Part shown: piece after piece, positions 1 to 8,101 of the stretch
Layout of the letters: every line of letters begins with the position of its first letter
Position numbering within the stretch: the first letter of the stretch is position 1
Assembly: GCA_013360875.1 (NCBI GenBank)
Contig: JABWAU010000001.1
Location: 1 to 40,834, forward strand
Direction of reading: 5' to 3'
DNA: 40,834 bases
Source of the DNA: Anaerolineales bacterium
GTDB lineage: Bacteria; Chloroflexota; Anaerolineae; Anaerolineales; Villigracilaceae
Program-made: the position numbers and the translations under genes
Notes under the pieces: model-generated
Database searches by the model: none
Told to the model about the DNA's origin: nothing
What the model saw: only the letters and a program-made list of their open reading frames with translations

Positions 1-567
1 TAATGCTTTTTGGCGTGGGCGTGGCTTTGTTTGTTTAGGCATAAACTCAAAGTTACATGCTCACGCCGCTTTTGTCAAACCTTTCATGCACCAAAGCCAT
101 GAGATAGCCATATTTTGGTGATTACCCACAATGTGTAGGAAGCGTTCTCTAACGCTGGCAGGACGCATTGGAGAATACACCCTACGCGTGAGACGTGAGT
201 AATCGCCAGCGCGCGTTTTGGTGATTACCTACAAGTCTGGAAAATGAAAAATTCTGCTCATACGTGGCACAGCAGATTTGCGATCGCCGCAATCTCGAAG
301 GAACGGAACAACCGACTATGCGATGGGAAACGCTCTTGTCAAGTTATCCACGATGAAAATCGAGCAAACCATCCAAAGCGACACCGAACCGCTGATGGAA
401 ATATTGCCGGATCGGCGGACCGGGATAGCGTATGCGCCGGGATGACGGACCGCGGTGATAACGAGGAACGGCGCGCCGGGCGCGGAAACAAGCGGGAGAA
501 ACCTGAGCGATCGTCAAAAGCGCTATCGCTTCCCGGGGAATGAACTCTTCCTTTTTGGCTTGAGTTT
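1..567. other. 5' region without a supportable gene
   Basis: I see no credible coding sequence here. Open frames exist on both strands, but none has a recognisable domain, a ribosome binding site, or the codon habit of the flanking genes. The stretch contains a 19-bp direct repeat (113-131 and 216-234), a small hairpin near 150-165 (GCGTT/AACGC around CTCT), and a G+C-rich second half. It may hold decayed coding sequence or an unrecognised regulatory RNA. Confidence 0.5.
113..234. repeat. Pair of 19-bp direct repeats
   Basis: TTTTGGTGATTACCCACAA at 113-131 recurs as TTTTGGTGATTACCTACAA at 216-234, with 18 of 19 positions identical and about 84 bp between copies. No gene or transposase is associated. 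The function is unknown. Confidence 0.6.
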
Positions 568-1827
568 CTAATCAGCCGCAATTCTTGTAAGTGATTCCCT
601 CAATCTCTCCACTTCCTCGAACGTGTTGTAATGAACAGCCCCCACGCGCACCATCCCGCCGCTATCCTCCAATCCAAGCCGTTCGGTGACGTTGATGGCG
701 TAGTAGTTTCCGTCCCAAACGTATATTCCCTCTTGAGCCAGTCTTTCGGCAACGAGACGCGGATGCAGATCCTTCAAACGGAAGGAGAAAGTCGCCACGC
801 GCTCTTCCAGGCGGCGGAAATCGGTCAAGCCGTAAAGTCGTATCCCAGGAACAGACTCGAGGGCGACAAGAAGCGTGCGGCTCAGTTCGTATTCGTACGC
901 ATGGATGGCGCGCATCGCCTTTTTGAGTTCCAACCGCCGACCCTGATATTCCTCCGCGAATTCCTCCGAGAATTCCCCGCCGAATCTCCTCCCGATCCAT
1001 TCGAAGTATTCGATTGCTCCCAGCACGCCCGCGATACCCTCGTGGTTTTGCGTACCGGTTTCGAACTTGCCCGGGAGTTTATTCGTCGCCGGGCGCACCT
1101 TGTAGGCGAATAATTCATCCAACCGTTCGCGTTTGCCGAACAGAACGCCCGCGTGAGGTCCGAAGAATTTATAAGCGGAGGAAACCAGAAAATCACAATC
1201 CAATTTTTGCACGTCAATCGGTCCGTGCGGCGCGTATTGAACCGCGTCCACGAAGACCGGCGTGCCAGCCTCGTGCGCCATTTTGACGATCTCCGCCAGC
1301 GGGTTGATCGTCCCAAGCGCATTCGATGCGTATCCCACCGCCAGCAGGCGCGGTTTTCTTTCCAATGCCCTTTGCAGGTCATCCAGTTTGAGGGTGCCGT
1401 CTTCCACGTCGAAATCCACCCAGTTGACCTTCACGCCGCGATCCTGCGCCGCCAGCACCCAGGGGGTCACATTCGCATCGTGGTCGAGACGGGTGACCAC
1501 GATCTCATCCCCTTCATTCCACTCCCGTGAGATCGAGCGGCTGATGTGCAGGGTCAGGGTGGTCATGTTGTTCCCGAAGACGATCTCATCGGGAGAGGAG
1601 GCGTTGTAGAAATCTGCCATGGCACGATGCACCTCGTCGAGGATCGCATCCGAGTCGACGCTCGTGGCGAACGCGCCTTCGTGATTGGCGTTACACTCGA
1701 TCAAATAGCGATTGATGCGGTCGAGGGATGGTTTAGCGATCTGAGTCCCGCCAGGGTTATCGAAGAAAATGGCAGGACGTTCGAGAGAGGGGAATTGATT
1801 GCGGACGGCATGAACGTCGAGGGGCAT
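568..1827 (-). CDS. Class-V aminotransferase, cysteine desulfurase-like
   Basis: PLP-dependent fold-type I enzyme of 419 aa, most like the cysteine-desulfurase-like subfamily related to SufS. The N-terminus shows the family pattern FFDNPGGTQIA. The PLP lysine is expected in SAYKFFGPHAG, in the middle of the protein. The C-terminal region GIYVWDGNYYAINV lies where SufS/NifS enzymes carry their catalytic cysteine (R-x-G-x-x-C), and here a tyrosine replaces it. Desulfurase activity is therefore doubtful, and another PLP reaction is possible. I chose the ATG at 1827 because TAGGAGT lies just upstream with good spacing; the longer reading to 1860 has no such signal. It is divergent from the universal stress gene across 74 bp. 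Confidence 0.85.
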   Translation of the reverse strand: MPLDVHAVRNQFPSLERPAIFFDNPGGTQIAKPSLDRINRYLIECNANHEGAFATSVDSDAILDEVHRAMADFYNASSPDEIVFGNNMTTLTLHISRSISREWNEGDEIVVTRLDHDANVTPWVLAAQDRGVKVNWVDFDVEDGTLKLDDLQRALERKPRLLAVGYASNALGTINPLAEIVKMAHEAGTPVFVDAVQYAPHGPIDVQKLDCDFLVSSAYKFFGPHAGVLFGKRERLDELFAYKVRPATNKLPGKFETGTQNHEGIAGVLGAIEYFEWIGRRFGGEFSEEFAEEYQGRRLELKKAMRAIHAYEYELSRTLLVALESVPGIRLYGLTDFRRLEERVATFSFRLKDLHPRLVAERLAQEGIYVWDGNYYAINVTERLGLEDSGGMVRVGAVHYNTFEEVERLRESLTRIAAD

Positions 1828-1844
1828 GGAACGACTCCTATGGT

Positions 1845-1873
1845 TTGAATCTGCCTGCAAAAGTCTGTATACT
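1845..1873 (+). promoter_or_regulatory. Sigma-70-type promoter for the universal stress gene
   Basis: TTGAAT at 1845-1850, a 17-nt spacer, and TATACT at 1868-1873. It sits in the divergent spacer and would give a leader of roughly 20-25 nt carrying the AAGGAG ribosome binding site at 1891-1896. Confidence 0.65.
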
Positions 1874-1901
1874 TTGATTGTACCCCACGAAAGGAGTCAC
1901 C

Positions 1902-2321
1902 ATGTTCAAACGTATCCTGCTTGCCGTGGACGGTTCCGAGCACGCATTGCGCGCCGCGAACATCGCCGCTGAGTTGGCGCGATCCATGAAGGCGGAACTG
2001 CGGATCGTCGTGGTCTACGATCCGATCCCGCCATATCTGGGCGAACCAAACCTGCAACATGCCATTGACGCCCGCTTGAAAGAGGCGCAGGCGATCCTCG
2101 ATAAGGCTGTCGAAGCGGCCGGCGAGTTGCCGGGAGAAATTCATACCGGGATGATCGAGGGAAATCCAGCCGAAGCCATCATCGAGGTGGCGCAGACGCG
2201 CGAATGCGATTTGATCGTGATGGGGTCGCGCGGATTGGGAAGGCTTGCCGGGCTGCTCCTGGGAAGCACCACGCAGAAGATCGTCAGTCATGCCCCCTGC
2301 CCGGTGTTGATAGTCAAATAG
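1902..2321 (+). CDS. Universal stress protein, UspA family
   Basis: Single-domain UspA-like cytoplasmic protein of 139 aa, the normal length. The N-terminus MFKRILLAVDGSEHA is the family's first beta strand and nucleotide-contacting Asp. The C-terminus has the ATP-binding pattern G-x2-G-x9-G-S/T (GSRGLGRLAGLLLGS), followed by PCPVLIVK. It therefore belongs to the ATP-binding type. I chose the ATG at 1902 because AAGGAG precedes it by 5 nt; an in-frame TTG at 1878 is not needed. The stop codon lies inside an 8-bp tandem repeat shared with the end of the convergent mobA. The stress it responds to cannot be read from context. Confidence 0.93.
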   Translation: MFKRILLAVDGSEHALRAANIAAELARSMKAELRIVVVYDPIPPYLGEPNLQHAIDARLKEAQAILDKAVEAAGELPGEIHTGMIEGNPAEAIIEVAQTRECDLIVMGSRGLGRLAGLLLGSTTQKIVSHAPCPVLIVK

Positions 2322-2342
2322 TCGGATGGTCGGTTAGTCGGT
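2311..2342. repeat. 8-bp tandem repeat, 4 units, spanning two stop codons
   Basis: Units TAGTCAAA, TAGTCGGA, TGGTCGGT, TAGTCGGT. The array supplies the last two codons and stop of the universal stress gene (stop 2319-2321) and the stop plus last codons of convergent mobA (stop 2334-2336). Similar arrays with other units occur at 9921, 13258, 19960, 20374 and 33905. Confidence 0.8.
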
Positions 2343-2939
2343 TTGGCGGGCGAGTTCTTCGGCTCGAGCAAATTCTTCCGGCGTGTTCACGTTCCAGAAT
2401 GCCAGTCCGTCCGGGTCCAGCGATTGTATTTCCTCCGAAGTCAGCACGCGCACGTTGACCTGAGGGAACCAGGCGATGACCTTCCATTGATCGGACTCGA
2501 TTGCGGATTCGATTGCAGGAAGGCAGGTCGCGCGGCGGTAGACGGCGTGGAGCGGCTCGTAGCCTTCGTCGCTTTTCGCGATGACCACATCCGCTTCCTC
2601 CTCGACCATGAGCCTGCTTGCCGCTTCGATGAGCCTCGCGCTGGCGAAGGGCATGTCGCACGCGACGACCGCGACGAGCGGGTGAGTGGCAGATACGATC
2701 GCAGTGTAGAGTCCGCCCAGGGCACCGCGCCCCGGCTTGAGATCCGCGCGAAGCGTGAGGCGGAGATCAAGGAATGCATAATCTTCGGGGCGGTTCGTCG
2801 TCACGAGGAGTTCGTCCGCAATGGGGGCGAGTCGTTCGATCACGCGCTGGATGAGGGGGCGTCCGAGAAAGGGTTTGAGGGCTTTATCTTCGCCCATGCG
2901 GGAGGATCGTCCACCGGCCTGTATGGAAACCGTGAGCAT
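2334..2939 (-). CDS. mobA: Molybdenum cofactor guanylyltransferase
   Basis: 201 aa, the usual MobA length. It attaches GMP from GTP to molybdopterin to give the bis-MGD-type cofactor used by oxidoreductases of the DMSO-reductase family. The N-terminal signature IQAGGRSSRMGEDKAL is the nucleotide-binding L/I-x-A-G-G-x-S-x-R-M-G-x-D-K motif, and ACDMPF in the middle is the metal-binding Asp motif. No molybdoenzyme or other moa/mod gene lies in this window. The start at 2939 is preceded by a -10 hexamer 8 nt away and has no obvious Shine-Dalgarno, so the transcript may be leaderless. Confidence 0.9.
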   Translation of the reverse strand: MLTVSIQAGGRSSRMGEDKALKPFLGRPLIQRVIERLAPIADELLVTTNRPEDYAFLDLRLTLRADLKPGRGALGGLYTAIVSATHPLVAVVACDMPFASARLIEAASRLMVEEEADVVIAKSDEGYEPLHAVYRRATCLPAIESAIESDQWKVIAWFPQVNVRVLTSEEIQSLDPDGLAFWNVNTPEEFARAEELARQTD

Positions 2940-2947
2940 TTGGAGGT

Positions 2948-2953
2948 ATTATA
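2948..2953 (-). promoter_or_regulatory. -10 hexamer of mobA, probable leaderless start
   Basis: On the minus strand TATAAT is followed by ACCTCCAA and then the mobA ATG. Only 8 nt separate the hexamer from the start, so transcription should begin at or next to the start codon. No good -35 is visible. Confidence 0.55.
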
Positions 2954-2974
2954 AGGGGGAAAGTAGAGGTTCGT

Positions 2975-4090
2975 ATGACTACTTCGATTGGTGAATTACT
3001 CGATCAATTGACGGTCGTCGGGGAGTTATACGAGAAACTTGAGAATAACGCCGTGCGCTGTTTCGCGTGCGGACACCGGTGCGTGATCCGCGAGGGCAGG
3101 CGCGGCATCTGCCAGGTGCGGTTCAATGAAGGGGGCGAGTTGCGCGTGCCGCACGGCTACGTCGCCGCGCTGCAATGCGACCCCATCGAGAAAAAACCGT
3201 TCTTCCATGTGATGCCCGGAACGAATGCGTTGACGTTCGGCATGCTGGGATGCGATTTCCATTGCGGGTATTGTCAAAACTGGCTGACCTCACAAGCCAT
3301 GCGCGACCCGGCATCGGATGTTTCGGTGGATTACATCCGCAAGATGACGCCGCAGGAGATGGTGCGGCTGGCGCATCGGACGAACGCATCCACTATCGTT
3401 TCCTCCTATAACGAGCCGTTGATCACGAGCGAGTGGGCGGTGGAGATCTTCAAGGAGGCGAAAAAGGCGGGGTTGATGTGCGCGTACGTCTCGAACGGCA
3501 ACAACACGCCCGAGGTGATGGAATACATCCGCCCGTATATCTCTGCATACAAGGTGGATCTGAAATGTATGCAGGACAAAAACTATCGCAAATTGGGCGG
3601 TGTGTTGCAGAACACGCTGGATGGGATCAAGCGCGCTCACGAGATGGGGTTGTGGGTGGAGATCGTTACTTTGACCATCCCCGGCTTCAACGACTCGAAC
3701 GAGGAATTGTGGGATGCGGCGCGGTTCATCGCGGGCGTCTCAAGGGATATTCCCTGGCACGTCACCGCGTTCCACAAGGATTACAAGATGACCGATCCCG
3801 ACAACACGGATGCAAAAACCCTTTTACGCGCGGCGGAGATCGGAAAAGAGGCGGGGCTGCGATACGTCTACGCGGGGAATTTGCCGGGGCAGGTCGGGGA
3901 GTATGAGGATACGTTTTGTCACGGGTGCAACCATCGGCTGATTCGCAGACGCGGGTACGTCATCCTCGCCTACCATATCACCGGCGAGGGAACGTGTCCG
4001 CAATGTAATACCCCGGTAGCCGGTATTTGGCCCAAAGACCCCTCGCAAGTGGTGTTAAACGGTTTGGGAATGCCATTGCCGGTTCACTAG
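2975..4090 (+). CDS. amrS: AmmeMemoRadiSam-system radical SAM enzyme
   Basis: 371 aa, radical SAM enzyme resembling pyruvate formate-lyase activases. The [4Fe-4S]/SAM motif CxxxCxxC appears as CDFHCGYC near residue 92. An N-terminal zinc-type pair (CFACGHRC, then CQVRF) and a C-terminal one (CHGCNH, then CPQC) match the AmmeMemoRadiSam subfamily, whose members usually occur with AMMECR1 and Memo-like proteins. Those partners are absent here, so the gene is an orphan locally. The family's substrate is not established to my knowledge. The ATG at 2975 has an AGAGG-like site upstream. It is divergent from mobA. Confidence 0.87.
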   Translation: MTTSIGELLDQLTVVGELYEKLENNAVRCFACGHRCVIREGRRGICQVRFNEGGELRVPHGYVAALQCDPIEKKPFFHVMPGTNALTFGMLGCDFHCGYCQNWLTSQAMRDPASDVSVDYIRKMTPQEMVRLAHRTNASTIVSSYNEPLITSEWAVEIFKEAKKAGLMCAYVSNGNNTPEVMEYIRPYISAYKVDLKCMQDKNYRKLGGVLQNTLDGIKRAHEMGLWVEIVTLTIPGFNDSNEELWDAARFIAGVSRDIPWHVTAFHKDYKMTDPDNTDAKTLLRAAEIGKEAGLRYVYAGNLPGQVGEYEDTFCHGCNHRLIRRRGYVILAYHITGEGTCPQCNTPVAGIWPKDPSQVVLNGLGMPLPVH

Positions 4091-4104
4091 AATATTTTTT
4101 GCTG

Positions 4105-4110
4105 TATAAT
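4105..4110 (+). promoter_or_regulatory. -10 hexamer upstream of the ABC importer operon
   Basis: A perfect TATAAT in GCTGTATAATC, about 95 nt before the GTG start at 4205. The -35 is weak (TTCACT at 4083-4088). A second TATAAT lies at 4146-4151, so two start sites are possible. Confidence 0.45.
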
Positions 4111-4204
4111 CTGCTCACTTATCCGAGAGGAGGTGCCTCGCCCCTTATAATCTTCCTATTGTCTTCCATGTCGTATCCAAACTATATTCTCTTGGAGGAG
4201 AAAC

Positions 4205-5434
4205 GTGAAACGAAACCTTTTTGCTTTACTCTCGCTGCTTGTGCTGGCAAGCATGGCATTGGCGGCATGTGGAGGCGGCGCGACGACAACAGAAGCGCCT
4301 GCGCCTCAGGAACCGGCGGCTCCAGCGACCGAGGAGCCGGCTGCCCCGCCGACCGAAGAACCAGCCGAACCTACCCCTGTCCCCCCTCAGCCGATCGCGA
4401 CCTTTGACGGAACCACGTTATCTGTTCCGGACTGCGATTACGGCGGTCTCTTCAAGTCCATTGAAGCCACAGATCAGTACACCGTTACGTTCACGATGTG
4501 CCAACCGGACCCAGCCTTCCTTTCGAAAATTGCCTTCAGCCCATTCGCTATTTATTCGAAAGAATGGATTGAGTCGACAGCTGGCGATACCAGCCGCACC
4601 AGCGAGGGACTCGAGAGACCCATCGGCACCGGTCCCTACATGGTCAGCGAATGGAATCGCGGCGAAAGCCTGACCTTCACCGCCTTCCCGGACTATTGGG
4701 GTGAGCCGCCCGCAGCTGAGACCTTGGTCTTCCGCTGGTCGAGCGAATCAGCCGCCCGCCTGACCGAACTTCAGGCTGGCACGGTTGACGGCATTGACAA
4801 CGTCGGTCCCGAGGATTTTGCAACTGTCGAGGGTGATCCCAACCTGCATCTGCAGATCCGTGAGGCGCTGAACACTTTCTATGTTGGCATGACCAATACT
4901 TTCCCGCCCTTTGACAAACTGGAGGTGCGCAAGGCTATTGCCATGGGTATTGACCGCCAGCGTATTGTGGACAACTTCTATCCGCCCGGCTCCGAGGTTG
5001 CCTCACACTTTACCCCCTGCGCCATTACCAATGGCTGCGAAGGCGAACCATGGTATGAATTCGACGTGGATGCAGCAAAAGCCTTGCTGGCTGAGGCCGG
5101 CTTCCCGGATGGCTTTTCCACCAAGTTATATTATCGTGATGTGGTGCGCGGTTACCTTCCACAGGTTTCCAATGTCGCTCAGGATATTCAGGCTCAATTG
5201 AAGGAAAACCTGAACATTGACGCCGAGATCGTGGTAATGGAATCCGGCGCCTTCATCGAGGAATCCGGCGCTGGTCGCCTCGATGGCTTGTATCTGCTGG
5301 GTTGGGGCGCCGATTACCCGCACGTGACAAACTTCCTGGATTATCACTTCGGCTCTGCCCAAAAGCAGTTTGCCACAGGGCGCTCGAATTGCCGATCCCT
5401 TAGAGGCTGCGCCCATTTACGAGCAGATCAATAA
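4205..5434 (+). CDS. Family-5 solute-binding lipoprotein, permuted, first part (frameshifted)
   Basis: Extracellular substrate-binding subunit of an oligopeptide/dipeptide-type ABC importer. It starts with GTG at 4205 behind GGAGGAG (4194-4200). A lipoprotein signal ends in LAACGGG, followed by an Ala/Pro/Glu/Thr linker. Domain order is odd: right after the linker comes the family's middle region (SIEATDQYTVTFTMCQPDP, PIGTGPYMVSEW, YWGEPP), continuing to the usual C-terminal lobe. The normal N-terminal lobe is missing here and is found at the C-terminus of the continuing frame (5370-5924). The frame ends in a non-homologous tail (after KQFATG) because of a frameshift near 5365-5385. Relative to the family about 12-15 residues also seem to be missing there, so a small deletion is likely. 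Confidence 0.85.
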   Translation: MKRNLFALLSLLVLASMALAACGGGATTTEAPAPQEPAAPATEEPAAPPTEEPAEPTPVPPQPIATFDGTTLSVPDCDYGGLFKSIEATDQYTVTFTMCQPDPAFLSKIAFSPFAIYSKEWIESTAGDTSRTSEGLERPIGTGPYMVSEWNRGESLTFTAFPDYWGEPPAAETLVFRWSSESAARLTELQAGTVDGIDNVGPEDFATVEGDPNLHLQIREALNTFYVGMTNTFPPFDKLEVRKAIAMGIDRQRIVDNFYPPGSEVASHFTPCAITNGCEGEPWYEFDVDAAKALLAEAGFPDGFSTKLYYRDVVRGYLPQVSNVAQDIQAQLKENLNIDAEIVVMESGAFIEESGAGRLDGLYLLGWGADYPHVTNFLDYHFGSAQKQFATGRSNCRSLRGCAHLRADQ

Positions 5435-5924
5435 TGCCATTCGCGAGTATGTACCTATGGTGCCGATCGCTCATGGAGGTAATGCTGCTGCCTACCGCGC
5501 TGATGTCACCAATCCGCAGGCCAGCCCGCTCACAACCGAGTTGTTCGCATTTTCTGACCCGGGCGGACGCGATATCTTCGTTTGGATGCAGAACGCTGAA
5601 CCGATTAGCCTGTTCTGCGCAGACGAGACCGATGGCGAATCGTTGCGCGCCTGTGAGCAGGTCACACAAGCGCTGTACGGCTTCGCAATCAACGATTCAG
5701 CTGTCGAACCTCATCTGGCTGAAGTTTGTGAGCCGAATGAAGACCTGACGGTGTGGGTGTGCAAACTGCGCCAGGGAGTCAAATTCCATGACGGCAGTGA
5801 TTTCGACTCCGCGGATGTCCTGGCGACCTTTGACATGGGCTTGAACATTGGATCGCCATACCACAAGGGCAATACCAACTTGTGGGAGTACTATGCCACA
5901 CTGTGGGGGTTGATGCAGAAGTAG
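5370..5924 (+). pseudogene. Family-5 solute-binding protein, second part after frameshift
   Basis: Continuation of the binding protein in the next frame. The first third (ARIADPLEAAPIYEQ, REYVPMVPIAHGG) is the end of the normal family fold. After DPGGRDIFVW the sequence becomes what is normally the N-terminal lobe: AEPISL, DGESLRACEQVTQALYGF, VEPHLAE, then LRQGVKFHDGSDFDSADV. This order means a circular permutation, not just a broken gene. There is no ribosome binding site for separate translation; the nearest start would be a TTG at 5370. The segment is therefore probably either not translated, or the frameshift is a sequencing or assembly error in an intact gene of about 580 aa. Confidence 0.75.
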
Positions 5925-5960
5925 CCGAGCCATTACTATGGTTTGGTAAAAAGTACGATA

Positions 5961-5995
5961 AAATATGGTGGCGCTATAAAAGCGCCACCATATTT
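5961..5995 (+). terminator. Perfect 15-bp hairpin between binding protein and permease genes
   Basis: AAATATGGTGGCGCT at 5961-5975 pairs perfectly with AGCGCCACCATATTT at 5981-5995 around a 5-nt ATAAA loop. The A/T-rich base gives U-rich 3' ends on both strands. It follows the binding-protein stop by 36 nt. It probably terminates or stabilises most transcripts so that the binding protein is made in excess over the permeases. Confidence 0.7.
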
Positions 5996-6016
5996 GTAAC
6001 AAGCGAAGACTTCATT

Positions 6017-7096
6017 ATGCTTCAATACGTAATCCGCCGCATCTTTCTATCCATCCCGGTCTTGCTCGGCATTTTGCTGGTCACATTCGCAATTGCACGG
6101 CTGATTCCTGGCGATCCATGTCGCGCCATTTTGGGTGAAAAAGCTACTCAGGCAGTCTGCGATCGTTTTATCCAGGAGAAGGGCTTGGATAGACCCATCC
6201 ACGAACAGTTCCTTATTTACATGGGCGAGGTCCTGCGCGGGGATTTTGGCAACTCGATCCGCTTCAGCCTGCCGGTGACGCGCTTGTTGATCGAGCGGCT
6301 TCCCACAACGGTCGAACTCAGTCTCTCAGCGCTTATGGTAAGCCTTGTGTTTGGCATTCCCCTTGGGGTTATTTCCGCCGTAAAGCACAATTCCGCCATT
6401 GACGTGTTGACGATGATCTGGGCAAACATCGGCGTTTCCGTTCCGGTGTTCCTGCTGGGATTGCTGCTGGCGTACGTCTTTTCCCTTTTGTTGAAGGATA
6501 CGCCGTTCTGGCTGCCTCCTTCCGGCCGTATCAGTCCCGGCATCCCGAACGACCCGTTCTACAAGGTCTGGGGACTCGCGACGCCGGAGTCCGGCTTGTT
6601 GCTGGCAGCTTATCAATTCATCGGCAGGCTTAACATCCTGAACGCCCTGCTGACAGCCAATTGGACGCTCCTCAGGGACGCGATCAAGCATCTCATTCTG
6701 CCCTCCCTGGCGCTGGGAACCATCCCCATGGCATTGATCGCGCGCATGACGCGTTCCGCCATGCTCGACGTGCTTGGACAGGATTACGTTCGCACGGCGC
6801 GCGCCAAGGGATTGCGCCAGAGGGCGGTTGTGATGAAGCACGCCTTCCGCAACGCCCTGCTCCCGCTCACCACCGTCATCGGTCTTTCGCTGGGAAGCCT
6901 ACTCGGAGGCGCGGTCCTTACCGAAACGATCTTCGGGCTTTCCGGTGTGGGGCGCACCCTCTTCGAGGCAATCACCGCCCGCGATTACGGCGTCGTGCAG
7001 GCGTTCACCGTGGTCATCGCCATCTTTTTCGTCATAATCAACCTCCTTGTGGATATCTCCTACAGTTACCTCGATCCCCGCATTCGCCTGAATTAG
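6017..7096 (+). CDS. Peptide-type ABC transporter permease, DppB/OppB family
   Basis: 359-aa inner-membrane permease. The N-terminal MLQYVIRRIFLSIPVLLGILLV is the standard first helix of DppB-like proteins, followed by LIPGDPCRAILGE. The EAA loop that contacts the ATPase is near DYVRTARAKGLRQRAVVMKHAFRNAL. It ends with the usual YSYLDPRIR. I chose the ATG at 6017 because it begins the conserved first helix; the ribosome binding site is weak. It lies in an operon with the binding protein upstream and DppC 7 nt downstream. No DppD/DppF ATPase genes follow. Confidence 0.92.
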   Translation: MLQYVIRRIFLSIPVLLGILLVTFAIARLIPGDPCRAILGEKATQAVCDRFIQEKGLDRPIHEQFLIYMGEVLRGDFGNSIRFSLPVTRLLIERLPTTVELSLSALMVSLVFGIPLGVISAVKHNSAIDVLTMIWANIGVSVPVFLLGLLLAYVFSLLLKDTPFWLPPSGRISPGIPNDPFYKVWGLATPESGLLLAAYQFIGRLNILNALLTANWTLLRDAIKHLILPSLALGTIPMALIARMTRSAMLDVLGQDYVRTARAKGLRQRAVVMKHAFRNALLPLTTVIGLSLGSLLGGAVLTETIFGLSGVGRTLFEAITARDYGVVQAFTVVIAIFFVIINLLVDISYSYLDPRIRLN

Positions 7097-7103
7097 GATC
7101 ACA

Positions 7104-8051
7104 ATGACAAACGTTGAAGACAAGGTCGTTTCCCTTGATGTCGAGGGTTTGTCCCTCAAATCGGTCAGTCTGTGGCAGATCACATGGAGACGTTTGTTCC
7201 GCCGTCGCTCAGCCATTGTTGGAATGATCATTCTGGGGATTTTGATCCTGATCGCGCTTACTGCGGATCTCATTGCGCCCTACGCGTATGACGAAGTATT
7301 AATCGGCAAAGAGCCGGTCAAGGCGCGTCAGGCGCCCTGCATTCATCTGTTTGGCTGCTCCGAAGAACAGCCCCAGCACATCGCGGGCATTGACGGCAAC
7401 GTACGCGACCAGTTCAGCCGCCTGCTTTACGGCGCGCGCCTCAGCCTGATGATCGGCTTTTCCACGGTGACCTTTGCCATCATCATCGGGACCGTGCTCG
7501 GCGCGGTCGCCGGTTACACCGGCGGATGGGCGGATAACGTCATTATGCGCATCATGGACGTCCTGCTCGCCTTCCCCTCCCTCCTGCTGGCGATTGCCAT
7601 CGTCACGGTTCTGGGTCCGGGACTGATAAATGCCCTGCTTGCGATCGGCATCGTTTCCATCCCGGCTTACGCACGCGTGGTGCGCGCCAGCGTGTTGTCC
7701 GTCCGGGAGATGGAATACGTCTCCGCGACGCGCGCTTTGGGCGGCTCGAACCTTCAGATCTTATTCCTCCGCATCCTCCCGAACGCGTTGACCCCTCTCA
7801 TCGTTCAAGGCACGCTCGGCATCGCCACCGCCATTCTCGATGCCGCCGCCCTCTCGTTTCTCGGTCTTGGCGCGCAACCTCCACTGCCTGAGTGGGGTTC
7901 GATGCTCGGAGCGGAACGCAACCAGGTCTTCACTGCGCCGCATCTGGTTTTCCTGCCCGGCTTCGCCATCGCGTTGACCGTGCTTTCGTTCAACCTGTTG
8001 GGCGACGGCTTACGCGACGCGCTCGACCCGCGGCTGGCGCACATAAGTTAG
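7104..8051 (+). CDS. Peptide-type ABC transporter permease, DppC/OppC family
   Basis: 315 aa. The N-terminal cytosolic segment and first helix (RRRSAIVGMIILGILILIAL) match the OppC-N domain. The permease core has the EAA-type loop near YVSATRALGGSNLQILFLRILPNAL, and the end GDGLRDALDPRL is the family's signature tail. AGGA overlaps the previous stop codon (7095-7098), so it is translationally linked to DppB. It pairs with DppB to form the channel. The ATPases must be encoded elsewhere. Confidence 0.93.
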   Translation: MTNVEDKVVSLDVEGLSLKSVSLWQITWRRLFRRRSAIVGMIILGILILIALTADLIAPYAYDEVLIGKEPVKARQAPCIHLFGCSEEQPQHIAGIDGNVRDQFSRLLYGARLSLMIGFSTVTFAIIIGTVLGAVAGYTGGWADNVIMRIMDVLLAFPSLLLAIAIVTVLGPGLINALLAIGIVSIPAYARVVRASVLSVREMEYVSATRALGGSNLQILFLRILPNALTPLIVQGTLGIATAILDAAALSFLGLGAQPPLPEWGSMLGAERNQVFTAPHLVFLPGFAIALTVLSFNLLGDGLRDALDPRLAHIS

Positions 8052-8068
8052 CCCGGAATGCCAGACAG

Positions 8069-8100
8069 CAAAACGGACGGCGCTTTGCCGTCCGTTTTTT
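8069..8100. terminator. Bidirectional rho-independent terminator
   Basis: AAACGGACGGC (8071-8081), loop GCTTT, GCCGTCCGTTT (8087-8097), then more T. An A-run before and a T-run after make it usable by both strands. It closes the importer operon (plus) and the exporter operon (minus), whose stop codon is at 8102-8104. Confidence 0.9.
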
Positions 8101-8101
8101 G

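Noticed and set aside
302-543. Plus-strand frame with an internal TGA (443-445), considered as a second selenocysteine gene
   Set aside because: No recognisable family, no cysteine-equivalent context, no ribosome binding site and no convincing hairpin.
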